A stretch of 64,000 bases of DNA. It comes from Tetranychus cinnabarinus (taxonomy: Eukaryota; Arthropoda; Arachnida; Trombidiformes; Tetranychidae). This document shows positions 29,301 to 40,086 of the stretch, piece by piece. The DNA lies in contig WHVY01000003.1 of the NCBI GenBank assembly GCA_022266195.1, positions 4,092,001 through 4,156,000 on the forward strand, given 5' to 3'. The stretch's first letter is position 1, and each line of letters opens with the position of its first letter. A model generated the notes under the pieces. The model saw only the letters and a program-made list of their open reading frames with translations, had not been told where the DNA came from and did no database searches. The translations under genes and the position numbers were made by a program.

Positions 29301-29473
29301 TTGGACAGTTTTTCCCAGAATGACACATAGTTTCTCTCAAGAATAGGCTCTAGATTTTGAGAAAAAAATAAGAAAAATGACTAATTGGTCTTTTGTATTG
29401 AAATTTCAACTTGCAATATACCAAAAAATACAAATTAACTAATTGACTTACCATGTTCACTACTGTAATCCAT
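26369..29473 (-). CDS. MFSD1: MFSD1-type lysosomal major facilitator transporter
   Basis: Seven coding exons on the minus strand join in frame: 29473-29452, 29349-29242, 29148-28455, 28379-27955, 27862-27760, 26617-26497, 26431-26369, giving about 511 residues. MFSD1 is a 12-helix major facilitator protein of lysosomes, reported as a dipeptide exporter stabilised by the partner GLMP. Conserved MFSD1 blocks include YDNPAAL, YSWPNVILGLFGGYLLD, LGRFIFGLGGE, YAVSWYKGSELNMAFGL, AYFDKRAERILKKE, LACALWP-like (IACALWPLIPDIVPE), LGTAYGVVQ and DSRGFLALQCFF. Exon 1 codes only seven residues plus one base. The N-terminal EHEPIL looks like an acidic dileucine-type lysosomal sorting signal, matching the position of the vertebrate one. 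The cytosolic tail is charged. It lies head-to-head with UBR7, 1.76 kb away. Confidence 0.92.
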
Positions 29474-31237
29474 GATCCAAAATCAGTTGCATGTAATGTC
29501 AAATCAAAAAAGGCTAATTTTCCTACAAAAGCAAGATGGCAAAACTGGTGGTAGGCTGGTAGAAAACAAAACCACTTCTGGTCTTAATTCAACATAATAT
29601 TATTAGATGTTTATACTGAAGCAACAGAAGTGTTAGACAGATTAGTAAATCACAATATTAATTATCACAGAACGAAAAAAAGAAGAATAACACCGGAAAA
29701 AGCTGAGACCATATGTTCAGGACAACCAACATAGAAAAATAAAGGAGCAACTCTAAAACAATGGCGAACGATATTGGTTAGCTGCTCAAAGAAGTAACTT
29801 TAACCATCAATAGACCAAGGAATGAAGGTAAAGATTAGTCTAATTGCTAGAAAAGACAATCCACTGATTGTCAAAGTTTAATCGTTATTAACATGATTAA
29901 CGCCTCTTGAAAAACCTTCAGAGTTTTATTCTCTTTCCTTTTCACTGTTTCTAATCTTTTATTTACACATCTCATCTCATCTCTCTCTCTCTCTCTCTTT
30001 TCTCCCTCTTTTTCTTCCAATATCAGGGTCAAAGTATCAAATGGTAATATTGACAAAGTTGTTACTGAATCATGTCGATAAAAATTGAAACTATCACACT
30101 GACAAATGATAATTTTAATTTTTATCAAGTGGTTTTAAACAAATAAATCTATCAGTTCATCTCGTCTTTTAATCGACTTAATGATCGCTCCATAAGCTAG
30201 TAAATCTTGGTTAATTTTCTCTTTCTTTCTCATTGCCACAATCAGCTGACAAGCTACAAATCGACCTGTTCAAATTGAAAATTTTTACCATTAAAACCAC
30301 AATACTCATAATCAACCCTAGTTTTGTCAAATTATTATCATTACTTTTGTGGTCTGTATTTTTATGTATATTAATTGACGCGCTAAATGATAGCAATTAA
30401 AATACGATGGCGAAAGATTGGTGGACAAACACTTTTGGGCAAACCAAGTTGATGAAAAAACATTCAGTAAGTGCTTGTACTTTTATAAATCATATCGTAC
30501 TTGCTCATCAAGTTATTTATTTTTCTTTGAACTATCCAAGCTACCAAATAATTTGGTTAATTTGTTATCTAATTGAAGCTAATGATTAAAATTAAAATTT
30601 TGATTTTTTAATGTTAATTGATTAAGGATTAGCTTACAGCTTGTTACTTGTTAGCTTTTCTACCTTAGCTTCTTGAGATTACATGTGTTCGATACATTTA
30701 AAAGTGCTGACAGACACTTTTCAAGTATCATTTGTCAAAATTGTTGGTCGATATTGAATCGATGATTAGATTACCATAAAGGTCAAAATCACTTAGTTTT
30801 TATACTTCAGCTTCGATTTTAAAAATTAATTAAAATTGCTGAGGTATTAAATCTGGAATAATCTTCATGTGGATTGACTTTTGGTGACATTTTTAAAATA
30901 CCAGAACTACTGTGCATTAACTTGATTCTGGTTCGATTCTGTCGCGATTTACGTCGATTGGTTGTTTTTTCTGTTTGAAAGAATCTCTATGGCTTTCACC
31001 AAATGAATTTCTAATTATCCGTTTTGGAATATTTTGATTTGATTATAAAAATGTCAATTTTCAATCAAATTGCTTGATTAAAGGTAGTGTGTTTGCCTAT
31101 CAATAGATGGCATCTTTAGTCAAGGCGGGCATTTACTTTTTTTCGCTCTATTTTAGATCAGTTAAACTCTTTGTCTTGAATAATCTTAAAATTTATTGGA
31201 TTTCTATTAAAAGTATTTTTTAATTGTGATTTTAATT
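29474..31237. other. Divergent intergenic region MFSD1 / UBR7
   Basis: This 1.76 kb lies between two divergent starts and should hold both promoters. It contains a CT microsatellite (29981-29998). An ATG at 30407 opens 20 codons ending at a good donor (CA|GTAAGT, ~30467), but no in-frame second exon was found. A TTTTAG acceptor at about 31155 could end a UBR7 5'UTR intron. Confidence 0.45.
29981..29998. repeat. (CT)n microsatellite
   Basis: Uninterrupted CT dinucleotides between MFSD1 and UBR7. Confidence 0.95.
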
Positions 31238-32584
31238 ATGTCAGAAAGTGAGGTCAAGTCTCTTGAACCTGTCTCATCGTCACTAGATGCAACTGGGGTT
31301 GTTAAAAAAGAAGAAGCTATTGATGACTTGCAAGATCCAGAAGCTGCTGGTGACGAGGATTGTGAAAATGTTATTACCATGATGGACGTTTTAGAAGAAG
31401 AGAAGCAGTTAGAGGACGATGCCTTTGCTGTTCTTGGTGGTTCTGATGAAAAAGATTGTACATATTTACGTGGATATGTTGTTCGTCAAGCATTGTATGC
31501 ATGTAATACCTGTAAGCCCTCAGCTGGTGAACCAAATGGCATCTGCTTAGCCTGTACTTATGCTTGTCATGAGGGTCATGATCTTTACGAATTATATACT
31601 AAACGTTCATTCCGATGTGATTGTGGTAATTCTAAAATGGCTGGTTCTAAATGTAATTTATGTCCAACCAAGAGTGCCACAAACCCAGATAATAAGTATA
31701 ACCACAATTTCTCTGGTCTATACTGTACTTGCAACCGCCCTTATCCTGACCCGGACAATGATGATGCGATGTACCAATGCATTGTTTGTGAAGATTGGTT
31801 CCACGATAAACATCTCGAAAGTGAAATTCCAGAGGAAAAAGGTTTCGCAGAAATGGTTTGTAGCCCTTGTATGACTAAACTTGACTTTTTATGGTATTAT
31901 TATAAAGATACTCTAAAGTCATCTGAAGACAATGCACAAATCAATCAAAAACAGCAAGCTAGTTCCCAAGCCGATCAAAAACCAATCGTTTCATCTGCAC
32001 AGGAACCTTCATCGTCTGAAAATAATATCGCCCCAAATCCCTCCACATCTTCAGTCACCTCAAGTCAAACTGAAGAAACAGAATCGGATAGTAAATCCTC
32101 CAATGCTGATAACATTGACTCTGGAATTGAAAGCTCTTGCGATTCTATTGTGTCACCTTCTAATAATTGTAAACTTGAATCTCTCCAATCTTCGATCACA
32201 ATCGATACCCTAAAAGGAGCCACTTTCTGGGAAGAGGGTTGGCGATCCAATCTTTGCAAGTGTACTGCTTGCTTGAAAAAATACTCAAGTCTTGGCTGCG
32301 CCTTTATATGTGATGAAACTGACACAGTTTCTTTTTACGAGAAACAAGGTAAAGAAAAGAGCATCCAAATAAGTCAATATGAGAGAGGACTAAATGAGAT
32401 AAACAAGATGGATAGAGTTTCAACCATTGAAGCCATCCAGGAATGCAATTTTATGGCCGAAGAATTGAAAACTTACTTGAAAAAGTTTGCTGATAATAAG
32501 AAAGTTGTTCGCCGAGAAGATATCGATGACTTTTTTGAAGGACTCAAAGCTCGTAAACGTTCTCGATATGATGTTGGATATTAG
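31238..32584 (+). CDS. UBR7: UBR7-type UBR-box/PHD E3 ubiquitin ligase
   Basis: One uninterrupted coding exon of 448 codons from the ATG at 31238; in-frame GTG at 31226 is not a plausible start. UBR7 is a nuclear PHD/UBR-box protein; the human one ubiquitinates histone H2B Lys120. An acidic N-terminal region precedes a UBR box at about 74-142 with its Cys/His ligands (CNTCKP, CLACTYACHEGHDLYELY, FRCDCGN, CNLC). A PHD finger follows at about 163-220 (LYCTCNRPYPDPD, YQCIVCEDWFHDKHL, VCSPCM). A Ser/Gln-rich disordered linker leads to the conserved UBR7 C-terminal block with WRSNLCKCTACLKKY. Length matches the family (human ~425). AATAAA at 32751-32756 is a likely polyadenylation signal. Confidence 0.95.
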   Translation: MSESEVKSLEPVSSSLDATGVVKKEEAIDDLQDPEAAGDEDCENVITMMDVLEEEKQLEDDAFAVLGGSDEKDCTYLRGYVVRQALYACNTCKPSAGEPNGICLACTYACHEGHDLYELYTKRSFRCDCGNSKMAGSKCNLCPTKSATNPDNKYNHNFSGLYCTCNRPYPDPDNDDAMYQCIVCEDWFHDKHLESEIPEEKGFAEMVCSPCMTKLDFLWYYYKDTLKSSEDNAQINQKQQASSQADQKPIVSSAQEPSSSENNIAPNPSTSSVTSSQTEETESDSKSSNADNIDSGIESSCDSIVSPSNNCKLESLQSSITIDTLKGATFWEEGWRSNLCKCTACLKKYSSLGCAFICDETDTVSFYEKQGKEKSIQISQYERGLNEINKMDRVSTIEAIQECNFMAEELKTYLKKFADNKKVVRREDIDDFFEGLKARKRSRYDVGY

Positions 32585-33254
32585 TATTGAAAATGCTACT
32601 ACATCTAAAGACCTGGTCATTTACCCGTTGGTAACCTCAAGAGAAAATTTACATAATCAGTGAAAATATTCGTTACCTTTATTCATTTTACCCAAATAGA
32701 CATTGCCCAATTTAGTGTGAACCATTGTTTATCTGTTCTCCATGGATCTTAATAAATGTTTTTTTCGCTAAAACTCGCATTTTTTAAAATTTATCAAAAA
32801 TCATTAATAACAAGAAAATATAAATAATTTTATTCATAGAAAAAGCACGTTATTTTACAATTGGTTTTATTCTCAAGACTAACACAAACTAACTGGTTTA
32901 GCTTGGTATAATGTCAATGGTTATCGGCATTTATTTTAATAAAAGTGTAGGATTGATTCAAGCTGTCACCATATATGGTTATCGGTACCAGTTTATCCTC
33001 AATCAAGTTCAGAATCAATATAATGTATTAAATTGAATTAACATTACCATCTTTTTTTCATTTCAGGTCAATGAGAAATACAAAAGAAATGAATTGAACA
33101 ATACAATTTAACCATAGGACTTCAAGGACTTCAAGCGAAATGATGATTTTAGAATGTTATTTGATGGAAATTGTGAGTTAAAAAAGCGATGATTCCTCAT
33201 TAAATTGAACTTGGATGAATTACAAGTTTTTCAATGGCGATTGTTACGTTTATG
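32585..33254. other. Intergenic region (UBR7 3'UTR and beyond)
   Basis: It holds the UBR7 3'UTR, an AATAAA at 32751, and AT-rich sequence with no coding signal. Confidence 0.5.
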
Positions 33255-33575
33255 TTAATCCACTGAAACCCAACACTGTGATATTGGAGCAACAAAACTC
33301 TCAGAATCCGGATAATGTTGTTTACACAAATTAATGTAATATTTAATTGCCTTTGGACCTTCATACTCATCTGTTATGTATTCACAAGGGACACAAACAC
33401 CTTTCCGACTACATTGTCGGACACATAAACGCCCATAATAAGTGTCACCTTTTTTACACGCAATATATCGTGGTACACGGCATTTTTGATCACCATTGGC
33501 AATCTGGTAACACAAAGCAATACACAAGAAGAAAGTAATCCAAAGATTGGTAACACTTTTACCAAATATAATCAT
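33255..33575 (-). CDS. Small secreted cysteine-rich protein, family unknown
   Basis: The ATG at 33575 opens 106 codons. The first ~28 residues form a classic signal peptide: basic start (MIIFGKS), hydrophobic core ITFFLCIALC, and an ANG cleavage context. The mature part (~78 residues) has eight cysteines with spacing C-x7-C-x10-C-x3-C-x5-C-x2-C-x19-C-x16-C, consistent with four disulfides. It is basic near the N-terminus and more acidic toward the end. The frame stays open upstream to 33641, but only with a GTG. No intron is visible. I do not recognise the family; salivary, cuticular or immune secreted peptides in arthropods look similar. Function is not assigned. Confidence 0.65.
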   Translation of the reverse strand: MIIFGKSVTNLWITFFLCIALCYQIANGDQKCRVPRYIACKKGDTYYGRLCVRQCSRKGVCVPCEYITDEYEGPKAIKYYINLCKQHYPDSESFVAPISQCWVSVD

Positions 33576-35086
33576 GTTAACTGTTTTTAAATGATTAACT
33601 TGACTTGGATGGAAATTGAAAAAGAGAGTTAAACAGATCACCTCTAATCAAATCAAGTAAATTGTAGATTTATTAATACTTTGTGTTGGTGTACAATCCG
33701 TCTGATGATTGTCCTGTTGGTAAACTTAAAAAGGTAAACTTTAAAAGGTTGTTTCTACTGTGAATGTAAAAAGAAAATGAATTCAGTTTAAAGGTAATCA
33801 ATTAGTTAAAAGCTTAAATTAGTTGAGAGTTAAATTTGATTGTAAACATTCAATGGATAGAAATGATAAACTGAAATTAAATGTTACTTTGCTTTTGAAA
33901 ATGAGTGTAAATTTTGGTTAACGTGAACTTACTTGAATCAATAAAATAACCGTTATACTAAAGCAACATCTAACCTTAACTTGAATCAAAACCATCTACA
34001 AACCCATCACTGGTCCAACCTCAGGATATTCAACCCTTTAACAGTTGATCTGTCATTTTTTTCCTTCCTATTATTTATTTTCATTTTCATTCAAATTGAT
34101 CTTTCAAGGTGTGGAAAAAGAGATAGAGAGTGAGAATAAGAGAGAAAGATCTGACCTCTCATCAGGTTCCGTTAACTTTCAATCATAAAACTCAGCAATT
34201 ATTTGAATCAACTAATAGTCATATTGAAATCAATTGAGACTTCCGTGTTAAGCTGGGTAACATGTTAGATATGATGATTGAAATATGCCTTTTATAAATA
34301 TCGCTGTTTGACAATGTTGATGGCCTAACATTGGGTTCATCTTAAAACTTGCTAGTGCTTGGTGTAAGCACATCTGATTCAGGAAAACTGAGGACTATCA
34401 TAGATTCCGTTGAATATCACCTACCAGCGGCTGGTTTATTTTGATGAGCTGCAAACACAAATTTCTGCCAATTTTTTTTATATTATTATAGCTATTGATT
34501 TTATCGGAGTTCATTTAAATTGGTTTTCACCTGATAATAAATTTTTAAAGGCAAAATAATTCTAGTTCTTGTAGACAAGGAATGAGGAAAAGGCTTACAT
34601 TTCCATTACAATTTGTTACACTTGTCTTTTCCTCTTTTGGGTCGCCTTGGAGGAGTGTCTTATTGGTCAGATTGTTTTATGGTCAATAAATGTTTCATTG
34701 ATATTAATTTCAGCTAATTATTGATTAAATGCGATAATTTGAGATGAAGATTGTTGAAAAAACCGCTTTACTAGAGCTGAGCTGATTTTAATGCCACCTT
34801 AAAGCTCGAGCTGTTAATATATTACTCTAACCTTGAACAGTGTTTTCCCATGTAATAACTTGAATGTATTTTGTTTCAAAGCTTTACCCTGAACCATGAA
34901 TTTAAACTTCTCATTGTTATCCTGATTATAGCTGATTTTCCCAATCATCCTTTCAAAGTCATCTGCAAATTGTATTTATTTATCAATCAATAACCAGTAA
35001 CCAACAGTTTTAAAAGCTATCAACTATACATTGTTTCGCCTTTCATTTCTTCAATCTTTGTGAATCAATCGACTAATCAAGCCAAA
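33576..35086. other. Intergenic region upstream of aspartate aminotransferase
   Basis: I see no coding sequence. Two copies of AAAGGTAA occur near 33731 and 33793. The right end should hold the promoter of the first aspartate aminotransferase start exon. Confidence 0.5.
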
Positions 35087-38000
35087 ATGTCTGTCTTTGA
35101 ATGTGTCCAAAGTGCCCAACCGGTGGAGATCTTTATTCTAGCACAAAAATTTGTCGCTGACACATCAGCAAATAAAATGAATCTCAGTATTGGAGGTAAT
35201 GACGATTTCCTTGTAAAATAATATTCATGAAAACCTCTTCTCAACCAAATTAGTCCATATTTGATATTTAAGTCCTTCTCCTTACTTGTCCTTTCACGTT
35301 TTTTATCTTAACCTTTATCAAATTCAATAGAATTGATTCAATCAAACCACCGAGTGATAAAATTCCAGTTGTCCTTGGACTAGTGCAAATATTGTTAATC
35401 TATGGTAACATATTGTTCATTGCCAAGTTAATATGTGCTTATGTTAAGATCAAGAAATACGCTGTTTTAAATATTGGCAAATATTATATAATTAGCCATT
35501 TGAACGAATCTACTTTCTATTTCTGTAAAAGATTGGCTTTAGTTGAGGCTCGAATGAATTTTTGATCGTTACATGATGTACGATCATTACCATTCAAACG
35601 TCATAAGCGTTTAGTAGGAATGTTTTTATTAATCGTTAATCTTCATTACATCACATCTAGATATTTAAATTCATAAATAATGATTAATATTTTTTAGATT
35701 AAATTTAATTCAGCTTAAGCTAAGATTTTATGAGAAAATCAAATATTTGGAAACATCTTTGTTTGAATTTTGCGCTGAAAGTCAATCAATTATATTTACA
35801 TAATTTTTAAAAGGAGTCACATGTAATTTTTTGAAATAGTTTTCCCTATTTTAGCCGGTTGTGTTTTTATATCTTGATCCTGGCTTAGTTTGGTTTGATT
35901 AATGTTCTGGAAAATATTTACATAACCTATCATTAAGACTTAATTCTCATGCCTCAGTCAAATCGGGTTTATTTGAATCTAAACTGATACTTTAGTTTTG
36001 AAAAATCTTGTTTTGAACAATAGATTTGTGATTTTGGTTGAGCAAAAAGGTATGTATAGCAACATGAACCAATTCTGGAATGTTAATAATACCTGTTTGA
36101 TATCAATCAATTATTGTTCCTTCAATATCAATTGATCTGAATTTACATATTGACGACAACAAGATTATATATTGTTATCAATCGATTCCGATAAGAGATA
36201 TCAATCGAATCTATATAATAATCTTACTAAAACTAGTTTTCTGCAAGTAGACTTCGTCTGCGTTATTTTTTGATCACAGATCTTAGATTATTGATTCATT
36301 GAAAGTCTTTGCAATATTTCTAGCTATTGATTTGTCGTGAAACCACTCAAAATGAGTATATTTGCTTGTGTTGAACCGGCCAGAGTTGTGGAAACATTTC
36401 ACTTATCTCGTTTATGTCTCGAAGATCCTTTCCCTGAAAAAATTGAACTGACTAAAGGAGGTACAAATTTTTCTTTTATTTTACCCATTTTGGTTTAATG
36501 TCAATTTTTTGTGATTAACTGATGACGTATACTCATCACAACTCTTTATCATCGATGTGACCTCTTGTGAAATCAGAATTTTCTAAATATTGTTTTGTCT
36601 GTTTACTTTGATTAGCCTACCGGGATGAAAATGGTAAGCCATGGGTTTTACCTGTGGTGCGGAAGGTTGAAAGTGAAATGGCTGCCGATGAAAATCTTAA
36701 CCATGAATACCTTGACATGCTTGGTGATCCAGACTATTCCAATGCTGCAACTACCTTGGTACTTGGTAAAGACTCTATTGCTCTGAAGGAAGGTCGAGCT
36801 TTTGGTGTACAATCTATTAGTGGTACAGGAGCTTTGAAAATTGGAGCTGATTTCTTACGACGTTGTCTAGGTTATGATACTGTTTACATATCTGCTCCGT
36901 CTTGGCGTAAGTATTATAATATACTCGACTATCTAGACCGTCGACTTGATCCTACGACTACCTGTTCTTACCTGAAATTGCGATCTACTAACAAAAAGAC
37001 TAAACCGATGCAAAATGGAGAAGCTCGATCCTTGAAGTTTGATTTAGCAATTTTGATATCAAATTCAGTCGAAATATTTAATTATTATATCTAGATGACC
37101 ATGTATTGAAATACCAATTTCAATATTATCCACAGATGAGATTTTAAACTAAACGCAATTCAAATCAAGTTATTATTTTCTTTGCATGGAGTAGTCCCTT
37201 TTTCATTGATCGTAAACTTCAATTAGTCATCTTTGTTGGAACCAAATGGATCACGGTGTATATTGTTTTAACATTGTAATTCAATTTTTTTTCTTTCATA
37301 ATAGCTAATCATCAATTGTTATTCAATCATTCGGGCTATAGTAATATCAAAACTTATCGTTATTGGGACGCTAAAAATCGATGTCTGGATTTCAATGGAA
37401 TGATGGAAGATTTGTCCCAAGCTCCAGCAAAATCGGTTATTATATTACACGCTGTAGCACATAATCCTACTGGATGTGATCCTACACCTGAACAATGGGC
37501 AAAAATTGCCAATCTATTGAGGGAAAAGCAACTTTTCGCATTCTTCGATTGCGCTTATCAAGGATTTGCTTCAGGTGATTTGGATACAGATGCATACGCA
37601 GTTCGATATTTTGTCCAACAAGGATTTGAGTTTATTTGTGCGCAATCTTTTGCTAAAAATTTCGGATTATACAGTGAGTAACCAACATAGTGTAACTTTT
37701 CGTTTATCTAATTTCTCTCTATTTCAACGATTCTCATAGATGAGCGAGCCGGTAACTTAACATGTGTTGTCAAAGATCCCAAAGTAATAACTAACATGAA
37801 AGCCCAAATCACTTTGATCGTCCGAGGTAACTACTCAAATCCACCTGCACATGGTGCTCGTATTGTCAAACGAGTTCTCACAGATCAAAAGCTTTTTGCG
37901 GAATGGTAAGAACTGTCCTTTCTCTCTACCTTTCTGATTTCTTATTAACATTTTAATCTCTTGTTTTCATTATTTCAGGCAAGAACAAATCAAAATTATG

Positions 38001-38255
38001 GCTAATAGAATCATCGAGGTGCGAAAATCTCTACGGGAAAAATTAGAAGCTCTAAATACACCAGGTTCTTGGAATCACATTACTGATCAAATTGGAATGT
38101 TCTCTTATCTCGGTCTTAACGAGGATCAAGTTAAATATCTTGTTGAACAATGTCATATCTACTTGCCTAAAAGTGCTCGGATATCAATGTGTGGAATTAA
38201 CAAATCAAACATCGATTATATGGCCAAATCAATTCACAGTGCAGTTACTAAGTAA
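35087..38255 (+). CDS. GOT1: Cytosolic aspartate aminotransferase, two alternative first exons
   Basis: Exons 36616-36906, 37305-37673, 37740-37905 and 37979-38255 join in frame and can be preceded by either of two first coding exons, 35087-35195 (a) or 36352-36460 (b). Each is 109 nt and ends in the same phase. Both give 403 residues (human GOT1 413). The PLP enzyme interconverts aspartate/2-oxoglutarate and oxaloacetate/glutamate in cytosolic nitrogen metabolism and the malate-aspartate shuttle. Signature residues are present: SAPSW (Trp stacking on PLP), HNPTGCDPT, DCAYQGFASG (Asp/Tyr on the cofactor), SFAKNFGLY (PLP lysine), NERAGN, LIVRGNYSNPPAHGARIV, and the substrate arginine in SARISMCG. 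Exon a (MSVFECVQSAQPVEIF..MNLSIG) is close to the family consensus; exon b is diverged (..IELTKG). No mitochondrial targeting sequence is seen. The gene body appears complete and functional. Confidence 0.93.
36352..36460 (+). other. Alternative first coding exon b of aspartate aminotransferase
   Basis: ATG at 36352, 36 codons plus one base, ending GGAG|GTACAA. Same length and phase as exon a at 35087-35195. The start is alike (MSIFACVEPARVVETFHLSR against MSVFECVQSAQPVEIFILAQ), but the conserved NLSIG end is replaced by IELTKG. Confidence 0.75.
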
Positions 38256-40086
38256 CTCCAGTAAATTAAACTCATCAAGCCTAATTTACGTGCAAACCGT
38301 TTAAAGACTTTTAACCGTCTAATTTCTGATTTTGATTCTGATTCTCATCTAATTATGATCTAACTACACCGTTTGTGTTGTTTGGGCAATGGTTTTGGTT
38401 GCTGGTGCTTTCCATTTTAATCTCTATGTTTCACAAAAGATTTATTTTGTAGTCTTGAATTGAATTCTAATGAGTCCTATTAAACTATTAGAAATAGAGA
38501 ATACTCTCAGATATCATTCTCACAATTTATTATTTGGTTTTTAAAGGTTGATAATTGAAAATAATTGATGCCCTCGTGTACTCAAAAAATCAATGTTGCA
38601 ATTAAATTAATTTTGTAATGGTTTATTTTCAATCAATTGGCCGGATAGGATAGTATTTTTACAATGAATTCAGTTCTCTCAATCATTCACAGCTTTGGTT
38701 ATACTGCGATGGAAATGAGATATTTCCTCCGGAAATATTGATTCAATTAGTTGTATATATGACAAATTTTGATCCAATTTCATTGCATGAAACCAATTTC
38801 AAGTACAGTAGTATTTACAATTGGCTATATTGTCATGTAAAGCTAAATCATGTCCTTAAAACTTATTCAAATTTACTCACTTCGAATTTGGCGGTTAAAC
38901 GGTTGCTTGAGTTTAACCGAGATTACTCTAATTTCATCAATTATCGCCTTATGCAACCTGTTATTTGTAATCAGTTATTGAACAATCAAGTAATCTTTAC
39001 ACCGCTTGATTTAATTCTGTGTTTTTGTATCTTCAAGCATTAAATTTTACGTATTCAACGAAAATTCAAGAACACATTGTTTTATGGGAAGGTCGAGATC
39101 CTGAAGTTTCATATCCTGATATTTTCAAAATACTAAGAAACAAACCAACAAATGTTGTTATTATTAATTTACTTACAAACTGGTCCAGTGTAAGCAGCAT
39201 TAATCAAGCCAATCACTTTTACGCAGCTACCTGACTTGACCCTTTAACCAAACAGACTTTTCAACCAGTCTGGTTAAGAAGCTGCAGGAATTAATTTCTG
39301 GGTCCATCTTTCTCTTTCTTTTGGTTTGCATGTTCAAGATTTCGATTAGATTGTGTGAAACTGAATGGTTACATCTTTGAAGGAATAAGCCATCTAACGT
39401 TGACCTAAGCCACAACTTTCACCTTTCTTCCTGAGCTACAATTTTAGATCATCAAAAGGTAAAAAATAATTTAGTACAACCTGTTTAATAGGTACTCATC
39501 CGATTTTTTGTTATTGACAGGATTGGCAAAATATAGTTAAAAGTCTGGGTTAAAAACAGAGACATAGAAAGAAACATTCGGATGGATTTGAAGATGAAGA
39601 AAAAAAGAGGCAGAGAGAGATAGATAATGAGTGAGAGCCTGAAGATAAAGAGAAGGGGAGAGAGAGTAGAAGGTTGTATGAAATGAATGAGGGAAAAAGT
39701 TTCTCTCTATTTTTTATTTAATATCAGTCAGTTGAACAATAAATTTTGTGTCAATTTTTGTAATTTTTGTCAATTGAAAATATCCACATTTGTACCACAA
39801 CATCGCCATTATATTATCTGTTAGTTATTGCTGGGTAATATACATTATCCATGTCTCAACGTGTTGTCTAATTTTGGGTGATAACATATCGATCATTGTA
39901 AAACCCGCCAGATAAAGCTCCTTATTATTGTAAGTCTTTTCACACTTACTACTGTTCTGGTTTCACCTCTTGACCATATTTTCATCTTATTGTTTGGGTT
40001 TCTCACCTGCACCTGTGTTTTTTCATCTTTCACTTGTATTGTTTGCTGTTTTCATTTCTACTCAACGTAAAACACCTTTAGTGAGG
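38256..40086. other. Intergenic region with possible ORF relic
   Basis: Between aspartate aminotransferase and sphingosine kinase. Besides the possible relic at 38680-39234 (separate entry), it holds an AG-rich stretch near 39590-39680 and AT-rich sequence. The sphingosine kinase reading frame stays open upstream of its ATG to 39970, but only from a TTG. Confidence 0.4.
38680..39234 (+). pseudogene. Possible decayed gene, two overlapping frames
   Basis: An open frame without a plausible start runs from about 38695 to 39043 and is continued in another frame from about 39019 to 39234. Together they would encode about 180 residues of ordinary, non-repetitive composition, unusual in this AT-rich background. 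A segment with FPPEILIQLVVYM and a following Trp-containing stretch vaguely resembles an F-box, and a possible acceptor CAG lies at about 38691. Either a frameshifted relic or a short intron near 39020-39040 could explain it. I cannot name the family; it may be chance. Confidence 0.25.

Noticed and set aside
30407..30467. ATG followed by 20 codons and a good GTAAGT donor, possibly a first exon
   Set aside because: The plausible downstream acceptors (about 30665 and 31155) both lead to an early in-frame stop, so no gene model holds.
31226..31237. Upstream extension of UBR7 from a GTG codon
   Set aside because: GTG is not a normal start in animals; the ATG at 31238 is in good position and gives the family length.
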